DNA from: an uncultured Clostridia bacterium
GTDB lineage: Bacteria; Bacillota; Clostridia; Oscillospirales; Acutalibacteraceae
DNA length: 64,000 bases
NCBI GenBank assembly: GCA_944412445.1
Contig: CALYBJ010000011.1
Location: forward strand, 1 to 64,000
Direction of reading: 5' to 3'
Below are positions 9,935 to 17,961 of this stretch, one piece after another. Numbering within the stretch: the first letter of the stretch is position 1; the number at the start of each line of letters is the position of its first letter. The notes under the pieces were generated by a model. The model saw nothing but the letters and a program-made list of their open reading frames with translations, was not told the origin of the DNA and did not search any database. Made by a program: the position numbers and the translations under genes.

Positions 9935-10183
9935 ATGAGTGAAAGCAAAAACAAAAAAAATACGGAAATCAGGTTTTCTCAGACTCCCAGCAGCAACGCC
10001 GTAAACTCAATGCCGGAGGATTCCTACGACATAATAAATAAATACGGAAGATGCAATATTCAGCCTACAAACGATACGGACAACGAGTTTCCGGAAATAG
10101 CTCAGGGGCTTCCCGAAAGTAAAAAAGACGCAGAGTTTGACAAATATGATGTTGAAAAGCTCCGAGAAAAACAGCAAAGCTAA
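9935..10183 (+). CDS. Small acidic hypothetical protein
   Basis: 82 residues, hydrophilic and acidic, with no signal peptide, membrane segment or Cys-pair motif (a single Cys). The central part (SYDIINKYGRCNIQPTNDTD then EFPEIAQGLP) is compositionally ordered, while the ends are charged. I do not recognise the family. It is the last gene before a strong terminator and is co-directional with the peptide and kinase genes, separated from the kinase by 48 bases, so it may belong to that cassette. A start upstream of 9935 is unlikely because of the hairpin there. Confidence 0.65.
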   Translation: MSESKNKKNTEIRFSQTPSSNAVNSMPEDSYDIINKYGRCNIQPTNDTDNEFPEIAQGLPESKKDAEFDKYDVEKLREKQQS

Positions 10184-10190
10184 AAAAATA

Positions 10191-10214
10191 CCGCCTGTTA
10201 CGGCGGCGTTTTTG
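10191..10214. terminator. Bidirectional terminator between convergent genes
   Basis: CCGCC/GGCGG hairpin (10191-10206) with CGTTTTTG after it on the plus strand and TATTTTTTTA after it on the minus strand. It serves both the small acidic gene and the minus-strand membrane gene. Confidence 0.8.
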
Positions 10215-11744
10215 TTATTCCTGAATGTCTTCCTGTAATTGCACAGCGGAAGCTGTTTTTTTCTGTTTGTTGTTTTTAAAGAAAATCACAAGCTGATAAA
10301 GCAGGAGAACAAACAGCATCTGGACTGCCGGAAGAGAAATAAGCTCGTTGGCTGAGTACACATTTGTTATGCCGAACATGGTCATAAGATTTCTGAAGTC
10401 ATATTTGTCATAGTAGAACCATTCGGGAATGGGAATTATAAGGAGGGAAAAAGCAAGCATATAAAGCCAGTTGACGGGAGAATGTTTTTTCTCGCTTAAG
10501 AGAAGAACGAAAGGAATAAATGCAAAAATAAGAATAAAGCTGCCCGGCATTGATGTCATGTTCAGGATTATATATACTGCGGCTGCGGCTTTCTGCCAGA
10601 AGGCAGGCAGAATAAAAATGCAGATAGCGGCGATAATCTGAGTTACGATGAATACCGCGTAAAGAATAAATTCTGTATCTATTCCGAAGAAAGTCAGGAG
10701 ATTAGTTATGCTTGTATTTCCGATAATATAATCTTTTGACGGGAGAGCGAGAAAGCTTATAATATAAGATTTCATGTTATGGAAACCGGTGAAAAATGCA
10801 GGCGCTGTAAACAAAACTACAAAATAAGCAGCGGTTCTGATAAATCTCAGAATATTTTTTTTATTAAATTTATCAAAAATGAAGAGGGCGAAAATAAGTG
10901 TGTAAGGGGTAATAGCGGCGGAAATGCCCAAGGAGGCGTAAGCAAGCTCTCTGAATAATTTTTTTTCCGAATTGAAATACATAATGAAGAACATTGCAAA
11001 AACAAGGCTTATTCCGGCGATGTTTCCCAATTCGATACAATACATGGCAGGGAAAGAAACAATAAGCAGGAATGCGGTTACTTCATCTCTTATATTAAAA
11101 GTGTTCCGTCTGAGTACGGATCTTGACATTCTGTAAAAGAGAACGATTACGAAAAGAACAATAAAAAGATAAAGGAGCATACAGGTCTGGTTTCCAAGCA
11201 CTACAATCTCATCAAACAGGGAGTTGGACAAAATAATTTTCGCCGGCATAAACTGAGCTATAATAAAGTATAAAAGCATACCGAAAGGTGAAAATTTATC
11301 AGCAAGGAGATAAAATTTTTCAGAACCGCAAACTCTTGCCGAGTTTAAAAAGTCACTGAACTGCGTTTTTAAAAATTCCCCGGAATTGTCAATATGCATC
11401 ATGTCTGTCCATGTTGTGCCGTCGGTAATAAGAGCGAAAGCAAGACAGATTATACCGCTTACCGAAAAGAGAGCAATAAAGGTATTAATCATTTTGCTGC
11501 CTGAGGAATCCGTGAGTTTGGCAGCCAGTTTTTTTCTGAAAATAATAAACAGAATTATTAAAACAATGCTGACAGCTCCGACGGCGGCAGCAATTCCGCA
11601 TTGCGAAAAAGCAGACAAAAGCTCCGAAAGCTTTCCGCTGTCATCGGAGGAAGCTGTCAGAGATACGCTTTCCGCAAAACAGGTAATTAAAGAAGACACA
11701 ATTAAAAATGCGGCTGAAAACAGAAATAATATGACTTTTTTCAT
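10215..11744 (-). CDS. Polytopic membrane protein, GT87-like putative glycosyltransferase
   Basis: 509 residues from ATG 11744, chosen because AAGGAGA lies seven bases upstream; a longer frame would begin without one. An N-terminal hydrophobic segment is followed by about eleven to thirteen membrane helices. The central region, with an acidic and polar loop after the third helix and an ELGNIAG motif leading into a long helix, resembles GT-C type mannosyltransferases such as the GT87/DUF2029 group. It stands divergent to the YfhO operon, so a shared role in surface polysaccharide assembly is plausible. Assignment is by topology and weak motif only. Confidence 0.6.
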   Translation of the reverse strand: MKKVILFLFSAAFLIVSSLITCFAESVSLTASSDDSGKLSELLSAFSQCGIAAAVGAVSIVLIILFIIFRKKLAAKLTDSSGSKMINTFIALFSVSGIICLAFALITDGTTWTDMMHIDNSGEFLKTQFSDFLNSARVCGSEKFYLLADKFSPFGMLLYFIIAQFMPAKIILSNSLFDEIVVLGNQTCMLLYLFIVLFVIVLFYRMSRSVLRRNTFNIRDEVTAFLLIVSFPAMYCIELGNIAGISLVFAMFFIMYFNSEKKLFRELAYASLGISAAITPYTLIFALFIFDKFNKKNILRFIRTAAYFVVLFTAPAFFTGFHNMKSYIISFLALPSKDYIIGNTSITNLLTFFGIDTEFILYAVFIVTQIIAAICIFILPAFWQKAAAAVYIILNMTSMPGSFILIFAFIPFVLLLSEKKHSPVNWLYMLAFSLLIIPIPEWFYYDKYDFRNLMTMFGITNVYSANELISLPAVQMLFVLLLYQLVIFFKNNKQKKTASAVQLQEDIQE

Positions 11745-11773
11745 TTTAATCTCCTTAAAATTTTCTAAAATAT

Positions 11774-11802
11774 AATGTATCATATATTATATTTAAAATC
11801 AA
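11774..11802 (-). promoter_or_regulatory. Putative promoter of the GT87-like gene
   Basis: On the minus strand TTGATT (11797-11802), 17-base spacer, TACATT (11774-11779), about 30 bases before the start codon. Confidence 0.5.
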
Positions 11803-11895
11803 TAGTTTAAATTAAAAACAGTGAATTAAAGGATGCGCGGCAAAAACAGTTCACGGGTTCGTCATAAATAATAAATATTAAATTAATGTATTTTC

Positions 11896-11924
11896 TTGAC
11901 TAAAACTCCTGAATATGTTATCCT
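11896..11924 (+). promoter_or_regulatory. Promoter of the surface-glycan operon
   Basis: TTGACT (11896-11901), 17-base spacer, TATCCT (11919-11924). It is the only good promoter seen before the run of co-directional genes ending at 23593. Confidence 0.7.
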
Positions 11925-11965
11925 TTACATATATATAATGACAATAAAAAATAAAATTTTCGGAG

Positions 11966-14689
11966 ATGAAGCCTTTGAGCGACTTAAAAAAAACCGGCAA
12001 ATTGTATAATAAAATGCCTTATTTGTTTTCCGGTTTGATGACAATTGCAATAATGCTTGCGGTTTACGCCGTTAACTCAATATATCCCTTCGGCACGGGC
12101 AGCGTTGTTTGCGACGACATGGTTCAGCAGACGATTTCCAACTATACATACTTCTGGGATTATCTTCATTCAGGAGGAGCAAAGTCTCTTTTGTTTAACT
12201 GGGAGACTGCCGCCGGCACACAGGTTCTCACTACCGGCTTTTATATTTTAAAGCCCTGGGAAATTATATTTACCCTTTTGTGTCCCCGTGACGGAATTGT
12301 AAACGGAATACCTTTTCTTATTATTTTTAAAATTCTGATGACCTCATTGTCAATGGTATTTTTCCTGAGAAAAGAGTTTAAGGTTGAGCCGTTCTGGCAG
12401 GTAATTTTAAGTCTGGCTTACAGCTTCAGCGCCTTTATCCTGATTTATTACACAAATATGGGCTGGATTGACGCGTCCTTTATGTTCCCGCTTCTTATAT
12501 GCGCGGCTCTTCATATGTTCAAAACGGGAAAATGGCTTCCTTATTTCCTTTTTCTTACCTATAATTTGCTCCTGTCGATTTATATTTCATACATGATATT
12601 TATGTTCCTGTTTTTCGTGGGATTTTTATATCTTGCGTTTATTCAGCCCCGGGAAACAAGAAAAACCGCAATAATCCGCTTCGGATTTTCTTCCGTTGCC
12701 GCTCTTCTGGCGTCTGCTGTAATTAATGTACCGTCAATATTTTATATGTTCCGCTCTACAAGGTACGAAATCAAACAGGAAGAAACTGCCCTTGACACAA
12801 TATTAAAAATTCTTAATACCTCCACAACATACTCCACAACAAAGCTTACCATCGTATTTTTGGTAACATCAATATTTTTTGCTTTTCTTGTTTTCATGTG
12901 CGTCAACGGCAAAAAATATAAAAAAGAATGTATATTTTTCATGCTTTCACTGACGGTTCTGGGTCTGCCCGTTTTTTTTGAAAACATAAACCTTATATGG
13001 CATCTGGGCTCTTATGTAAGCTTCCCCTTAAGATACGCCTATATGATAATTTTTATGCTCGTATGTGCGGCAGCCTTTGTTTTGACTAATTTGAAGGATA
13101 TGCTTTTTATTGTCAAAGGCTCAAAAAATATAGCCGTTCTGGCATTGGCAGCGGCGTCGGCTGTGGGAGGCATAATTGTCCTTATTGAAAAAGTATACAC
13201 CGACGAAAGAGTGACAACCGGCATTAAATACAACAAGCTTGTGCTCAAGGACTGCGATATGTGGATGATTGTCGCATTTTCGCTGCTGGCGCTTGCTTAT
13301 ATGCTTCTGCTTTTCAGCAACATCAAAAAGCTTGCCTATTCTCTTACGGCAGTAATTCTTGTATGCGAAATCGGGCTTCTTGCAAATGTTTCCTTCGGAA
13401 TGAACTCGGAAACGGAAAACAGGTCAAGTATGTACAGCCTTGATTTTGAAACGGATTCTCTTGAGATGGCCGAGGATTTGAAGCTTGAAAACGATAACCT
13501 CTCAAGGATAAAGGATATGGATGTAAGGCTCAACAGCAACTATCCCATGATGTTCAACTATCCGTCCCTTTCAAACTTTACCCATCTTGTTTCTTCGGAC
13601 ATGACCTCTACAATGGAATCCTTGGGATATTCCCAGATTTACACAAGAGTTATCGACAGCGTGGGAACGCTTTTATCCGACGCGCTGCTTAATATAAAGT
13701 ACACATTCAGCTCAAGAGAGCTTGACGATTATGAATACACCTATATGTATGAAATAGGCGATAGTCATTTGTATAAAAACAATATGACGCTTCCCATAGG
13801 TCTTATAGTAAATCAGGACTTTATGGATATTGATATAGTGGAAAACGACAATGTTTTCAAGTCAAACAATGAGATTTACGAAGCTTTAACGGGAAAAACA
13901 GGGGAAATCTTTACAACAGACGAGTTTGAGCTTAACTGCGACGAGGAGTTTTCGGAAACAGTCCATGTTGACGGAACGAAGCACGTGTATCTTCATCTTG
14001 ATGTTGAAAATACAAGCAACACCAGAGGCGCATTCTCAATTCTGATAAACGGTAAAAAGGCGGATTTGACCTATTTCGGCTCCGATATCAACTATAATTA
14101 CCCCAACAACTTCCACAACGAGCTTATAGATTTAGGCGTCAGAACAGATGAAGACATAGAAATAATGATTTTCTCTCTCAAGAGCGTAGGCCACCCTGTT
14201 AAGGTAACGATAGGATATTTTGATTCGGCCATGCTCAGTGAGATATGCGAGATTAATGAAAATAACTGCGCCGATGTTGAAACAAGCGCCAGAAGCCTTA
14301 CCGCCACGGTAAACAGCGAGGACGGCGATTCGTACGTTTTTCTGCCGGTAACATACGACGAGGGCTGGAGCTGCAAGGTAAACGGCGAAGAACAGGAAAT
14401 CGAAATAGCCATGAGCAGCTTTATGGCAATAAAGCTTCAGGAGGGCGAAAATGTTATAGAATTGACATATCTGCCCTACGGCATGAAGCTTGGAGCGATA
14501 ATTACAGCCATAACAGGATTACTTATAATAGGCTTGTTAATAATAAAGAAGAAAAAGTCTGTTGCAGACGACGCTTCAAATAAATTCCTTGAAGTATTTG
14601 AAAAGGTTTATTATGCAGGAATGACTCTTGCTTTTACTGCGGGATATGTAGTTCCTATATGCTTTACGATTTATAACAATATTTCCTGA
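11966..14689 (+). CDS. YfhO-family membrane protein (putative GT-C glycosyltransferase)
   Basis: 907 residues with about a dozen membrane helices in the first 470 residues, an extracytoplasmic domain (about 480-840) and one or two C-terminal helices. The early motif VVCDDMVQQ and loop FNWETAAGTQ are typical of YfhO/GtrB-partner proteins, which move a lipid-linked sugar onto teichoic acid or another surface polymer. CGGAG directly abuts ATG 11966, so the true start may be TTG 11975, which has that site nine bases upstream. The gene opens the CDP-sugar operon, and a CsbB-type glycosyltransferase lies farther down in the same operon, matching the known CsbB-YfhO pairing. Confidence 0.85.
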   Translation: MKPLSDLKKTGKLYNKMPYLFSGLMTIAIMLAVYAVNSIYPFGTGSVVCDDMVQQTISNYTYFWDYLHSGGAKSLLFNWETAAGTQVLTTGFYILKPWEIIFTLLCPRDGIVNGIPFLIIFKILMTSLSMVFFLRKEFKVEPFWQVILSLAYSFSAFILIYYTNMGWIDASFMFPLLICAALHMFKTGKWLPYFLFLTYNLLLSIYISYMIFMFLFFVGFLYLAFIQPRETRKTAIIRFGFSSVAALLASAVINVPSIFYMFRSTRYEIKQEETALDTILKILNTSTTYSTTKLTIVFLVTSIFFAFLVFMCVNGKKYKKECIFFMLSLTVLGLPVFFENINLIWHLGSYVSFPLRYAYMIIFMLVCAAAFVLTNLKDMLFIVKGSKNIAVLALAAASAVGGIIVLIEKVYTDERVTTGIKYNKLVLKDCDMWMIVAFSLLALAYMLLLFSNIKKLAYSLTAVILVCEIGLLANVSFGMNSETENRSSMYSLDFETDSLEMAEDLKLENDNLSRIKDMDVRLNSNYPMMFNYPSLSNFTHLVSSDMTSTMESLGYSQIYTRVIDSVGTLLSDALLNIKYTFSSRELDDYEYTYMYEIGDSHLYKNNMTLPIGLIVNQDFMDIDIVENDNVFKSNNEIYEALTGKTGEIFTTDEFELNCDEEFSETVHVDGTKHVYLHLDVENTSNTRGAFSILINGKKADLTYFGSDINYNYPNNFHNELIDLGVRTDEDIEIMIFSLKSVGHPVKVTIGYFDSAMLSEICEINENNCADVETSARSLTATVNSEDGDSYVFLPVTYDEGWSCKVNGEEQEIEIAMSSFMAIKLQEGENVIELTYLPYGMKLGAIITAITGLLIIGLLIIKKKKSVADDASNKFLEVFEKVYYAGMTLAFTAGYVVPICFTIYNNIS

Positions 14690-14716
14690 CAAAAATAAAC
14701 AGAAAGGAACATTAAT

Positions 14717-15490
14717 ATGAAAGTTGTTATTTTAGCCGGAGGATTCGGAACAAGAATAAGCGAGGAAAGCCATCTTATACCGAAGCCCATGATTCAAATC
14801 GGTGATATGCCTATTCTCTGGCATATTATGAAGCAGTATTCATATTACGGATTTAACGATTTTATAATTTGCTGCGGCTACAAACAGCATGTTATTAAGG
14901 AGTTTTTCGCAGACTACTACCTTCACAGAAGCGATATAACCTTTGATTTCAGCGACGGCGGCAAAATGACGGTTCATTCAAATTTCTCCGAGCCATGGAA
15001 GGTAACTCTTGTTGACACGGGACTTAACACCATGACCGGCGGCAGAGTAAAGAGAATACAAAACTATATCGGAAACGAGCCTTTCTTCCTGACATACGGA
15101 GACGGCGTATCTGATGTTGATATAAACAAGCTTTTAAGCTTCCATAAATCCCACGGAAAAATGGCAACGCTTACAGCTATTCAGCTTACGGCCCGTTTCG
15201 GAGTTCTGGACATTAACTCAGAGGGCTGCATACAGCAGTTCAGAGAGAAAACTCAGCAGGACGGCGGCGTAATCAACGGCGGCTTTATGGTTCTTCAGCC
15301 TGAGATTTTCGACCTTATCGACGGCGACTCCACTGTATTTGAAAAATATCCTCTTGAGGAGGCTGCAAGAAGAGGCGAGCTTATGGCTTATATTCATGAC
15401 GGCTTCTGGCAGTGCATGGATACTCTCCGTGATAAAAACTATCTTGAAAAGCTTTGGGCAGAGGGCAGCGCTCCCTGGAAAAAGTGGTAA
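14717..15490 (+). CDS. rfbF: Glucose-1-phosphate cytidylyltransferase
   Basis: 257 residues, full length for the family. It makes CDP-glucose from CTP and glucose 1-phosphate in the cytosol. The N-terminal nucleotide-binding signature LAGGFGTRISEES and the basic IPKPM motif are present, followed by the YGDGVSDVDI metal-binding stretch and the C-terminal FWQCMDTLRDK typical of RfbF. The ribosome site is AGAAAGGA. It starts 27 bases after the YfhO gene and is followed by rfbG and rfbH in pathway order. Confidence 0.95.
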   Translation: MKVVILAGGFGTRISEESHLIPKPMIQIGDMPILWHIMKQYSYYGFNDFIICCGYKQHVIKEFFADYYLHRSDITFDFSDGGKMTVHSNFSEPWKVTLVDTGLNTMTGGRVKRIQNYIGNEPFFLTYGDGVSDVDINKLLSFHKSHGKMATLTAIQLTARFGVLDINSEGCIQQFREKTQQDGGVINGGFMVLQPEIFDLIDGDSTVFEKYPLEEAARRGELMAYIHDGFWQCMDTLRDKNYLEKLWAEGSAPWKKW

Positions 15491-15529
15491 AATAAGAGCA
15501 TTTATGCTTTAAATGAGAAAGGCGTTAAA

Positions 15530-16582
15530 ATGGCAGATTTAAGTTTTTATAAAGGCAAAAAGGTGTTTATAACAGGTCATACGGGCTTTAAAGGCTCATG
15601 GCTTTCAAAAATACTTGTTATGGCGGGAGCTGAAGTAACGGGCTACGCTTTAAATCCTCCCACAAACCCCAATTTGTTTGATATAGCCGGGCTTGAGGGC
15701 AAAATGACCTCTGTTATCGGTGATATAAGGGATTTTGATAAGCTTTCCGAGGCTTTCGCAAAAGCAGAGCCTGAAATCGTGTTCCATCTTGCGGCTCAGC
15801 CCATAGTGCTGACCTCTTACGAACAGCCCAGATATACCTACGAAACAAATGTAATGGGCACGGTTAATATTTTAGAGTGCGCAAGACAGTCGAAAACTGT
15901 GAAATCGGTTCTTAATGTTACAACTGATAAGGTATACAAAAACAACGAGTGGTGCTGGGGCTACCGTGAAAACGAGCCTCTTGACGGCTACGACCCTTAT
16001 TCAAACTCAAAATCCTGCTCGGAGCTTGTTACCCACAGCTATAAAGCGTCGTTTTTTGACAATTCGGATATAGCCGTTTCCACGGCGAGAGCCGGAAATG
16101 TAATAGGCGGCGGCGATTTTGCCGACAACAGAATTATTCCGGACTGCGTAAGAGCGTCTATGAAAAAGGAGCCGATCGTCGTAAGAAATCCCAACTCCAC
16201 AAGACCTTATCAGCATGTTCTGGAGCCTCTTAACGCGTATCTTATGATTGCGGAAATGCAGTATAACGATAAAAAATATCAGGGCTATTATAATGTGGGA
16301 CCCGACGACAGGGACTGCCTTACAACGGGACAGCTTGCCACGATTTTCTGTGACGCCTGGGGGGAAGGGCAGACATTTAACTGTCTTAAAAAGGACGGCC
16401 CCCATGAAGCAAACTTCTTAAAGCTGGACTGCTCCCTTTTGAAGACAACATTCGGCTGGAAGCCTGTTTGGAGCGCGAAGGAAGCCGTTGAAAAAACGGT
16501 GGAGTGGACAAAGGTTTACGCTCAGGACGGAGATGTGCCCGCAGTTACGGAAAAGCAGATTAAAGAATTTTTTAATATATAA
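15530..16582 (+). CDS. rfbG: CDP-glucose 4,6-dehydratase
   Basis: 350 residues, an extended short-chain dehydrogenase that converts CDP-glucose to CDP-4-keto-6-deoxyglucose with bound NAD. The Rossmann motif is GHTGFKGSWL near the N-terminus, and the catalytic YSNSK motif (Tyr-x3-Lys) and TTDKVYKN segment match RfbG/DdhB. It lies 39 bases after rfbF and 28 before rfbH. Length and motifs are normal. Confidence 0.95.
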   Translation: MADLSFYKGKKVFITGHTGFKGSWLSKILVMAGAEVTGYALNPPTNPNLFDIAGLEGKMTSVIGDIRDFDKLSEAFAKAEPEIVFHLAAQPIVLTSYEQPRYTYETNVMGTVNILECARQSKTVKSVLNVTTDKVYKNNEWCWGYRENEPLDGYDPYSNSKSCSELVTHSYKASFFDNSDIAVSTARAGNVIGGGDFADNRIIPDCVRASMKKEPIVVRNPNSTRPYQHVLEPLNAYLMIAEMQYNDKKYQGYYNVGPDDRDCLTTGQLATIFCDAWGEGQTFNCLKKDGPHEANFLKLDCSLLKTTFGWKPVWSAKEAVEKTVEWTKVYAQDGDVPAVTEKQIKEFFNI

Positions 16583-16610
16583 CACAGACTATTTGAAAGG
16601 AATGTAGGTT

Positions 16611-17942
16611 TTGAGTAATCAGGAACAGGACAAGCAGGCGATTTTAAACGCCGTTGCGGACTATTTTGATAAGTATCACAATGTAAAGAAAGATTTTGCG
16701 GAGGGGCAGAGAATACCCTACGCATCAAGGGTTTACGACAGCAGAGAAGCCGTAAATCTTGTGGACAGCGCTCTTGAATTCTGGCTTACCGCGGGAAGAT
16801 ATACGGATAAATTCGAGGCGGGACTTGCCCGGTATCTGGGAGTAAGATTCTGCGCCCTTGTAAATTCAGGCTCAAGCGCAAATCTTCTTGCGTTTATGAC
16901 TTTAACATCTCCTTTGCTGGGCGACAGAAGAGTTATGCCCGGAGATGAGGTTATAACAGTTGCCGCAGGCTTTCCCACAACCGTTACGCCTATGATTCAG
17001 TACGGAGCAGTTCCTGTTTTTGTCGATGTTGCAATTCCTCAGTATAATATAGACGTTACAATGCTTGAAAAGGCATATTCGGAAAAGACAAAGGCTGTTA
17101 TGATAGCTCATACCTTGGGCAACCCCTTTGACCTTAAGGCAGTTAAGGCATTTTGCGATAAGCATAATTTATGGCTTATCGAGGACAACTGCGACGCCTT
17201 GGGTTCACGCTATACAATAGACGGCGAAACGAAGTTTACAGGCACTATAGGCGATATAGGAACATCCTCCTTCTATCCTCCTCACCACATGACAATGGGC
17301 GAGGGCGGCGCAGTATATACCGACAATCCTCTTTTAAGCAAAATAAGCAGATCCATTCGTGACTGGGGCAGAGACTGCCGCTGCGCTTCGGGACAGGACA
17401 ATCTGTGCGGACACCGTTTTGACGGACAGTACGGAGAGCTTCCTTTCGGATACGACCACAAATATGTTTACTCACATTTCGGATATAATCTTAAAGCCAC
17501 CGATTTACAGGCGGCTGTAGGCTGCGCTCAGCTTGAAAAATTCCCCTCTTTCGTAGAGAGAAGAAAGCACAATTTCGCCCGTCTTAAAGCGGCGCTTGAG
17601 TGCGTGTCGGACAAAATCATTCTTCCCGTTGCTGCCGAAAACGCAGATCCCTCCTGGTTCGGCTTCCTTATAACCTGTAAGGAGGGCGTAAGCAGAAATG
17701 ACGTTGTAAAATATGTTGAGAGCAAGGGCGTTCAGACCCGTATGCTTTTTGCCGGCAATCTTACGAAGCATCCCTGCTTTGACGAAATGAGAAAAACGGG
17801 AAAGGGCTACAGAATAGCAGGAGAGCTTACAAACACCGACAGAATTATGAACGATACCTTCTGGGTAGGAGTATATCCCGGAATGACTGATGAAATGATT
17901 GACTATATGGCAAAGACCATTAAGGAAGCTGTAAGCAAATAA
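16611..17942 (+). CDS. rfbH: CDP-4-keto-6-deoxyglucose 3-dehydratase, RfbH/E1 type
   Basis: 443 residues from a TTG start with AAAGGAA eight bases before. It is a PMP-dependent aspartate-aminotransferase-fold enzyme that removes the C3 hydroxyl of CDP-4-keto-6-deoxyglucose. The usual PLP lysine is replaced by His225 in FYPPHHMTMGEGG, and four Cys (194, 256, 258, 266; pattern C-x61-C-x1-C-x7-C) fit the known [2Fe-2S] site. Family enzymes need a ferredoxin-type reductase (E3/DdhD), and no such gene is in this operon, so electrons must come from elsewhere. Confidence 0.93.
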   Translation: MSNQEQDKQAILNAVADYFDKYHNVKKDFAEGQRIPYASRVYDSREAVNLVDSALEFWLTAGRYTDKFEAGLARYLGVRFCALVNSGSSANLLAFMTLTSPLLGDRRVMPGDEVITVAAGFPTTVTPMIQYGAVPVFVDVAIPQYNIDVTMLEKAYSEKTKAVMIAHTLGNPFDLKAVKAFCDKHNLWLIEDNCDALGSRYTIDGETKFTGTIGDIGTSSFYPPHHMTMGEGGAVYTDNPLLSKISRSIRDWGRDCRCASGQDNLCGHRFDGQYGELPFGYDHKYVYSHFGYNLKATDLQAAVGCAQLEKFPSFVERRKHNFARLKAALECVSDKIILPVAAENADPSWFGFLITCKEGVSRNDVVKYVESKGVQTRMLFAGNLTKHPCFDEMRKTGKGYRIAGELTNTDRIMNDTFWVGVYPGMTDEMIDYMAKTIKEAVSK

Positions 17943-17961
17943 GAAAACCGAGGAGAACGCA

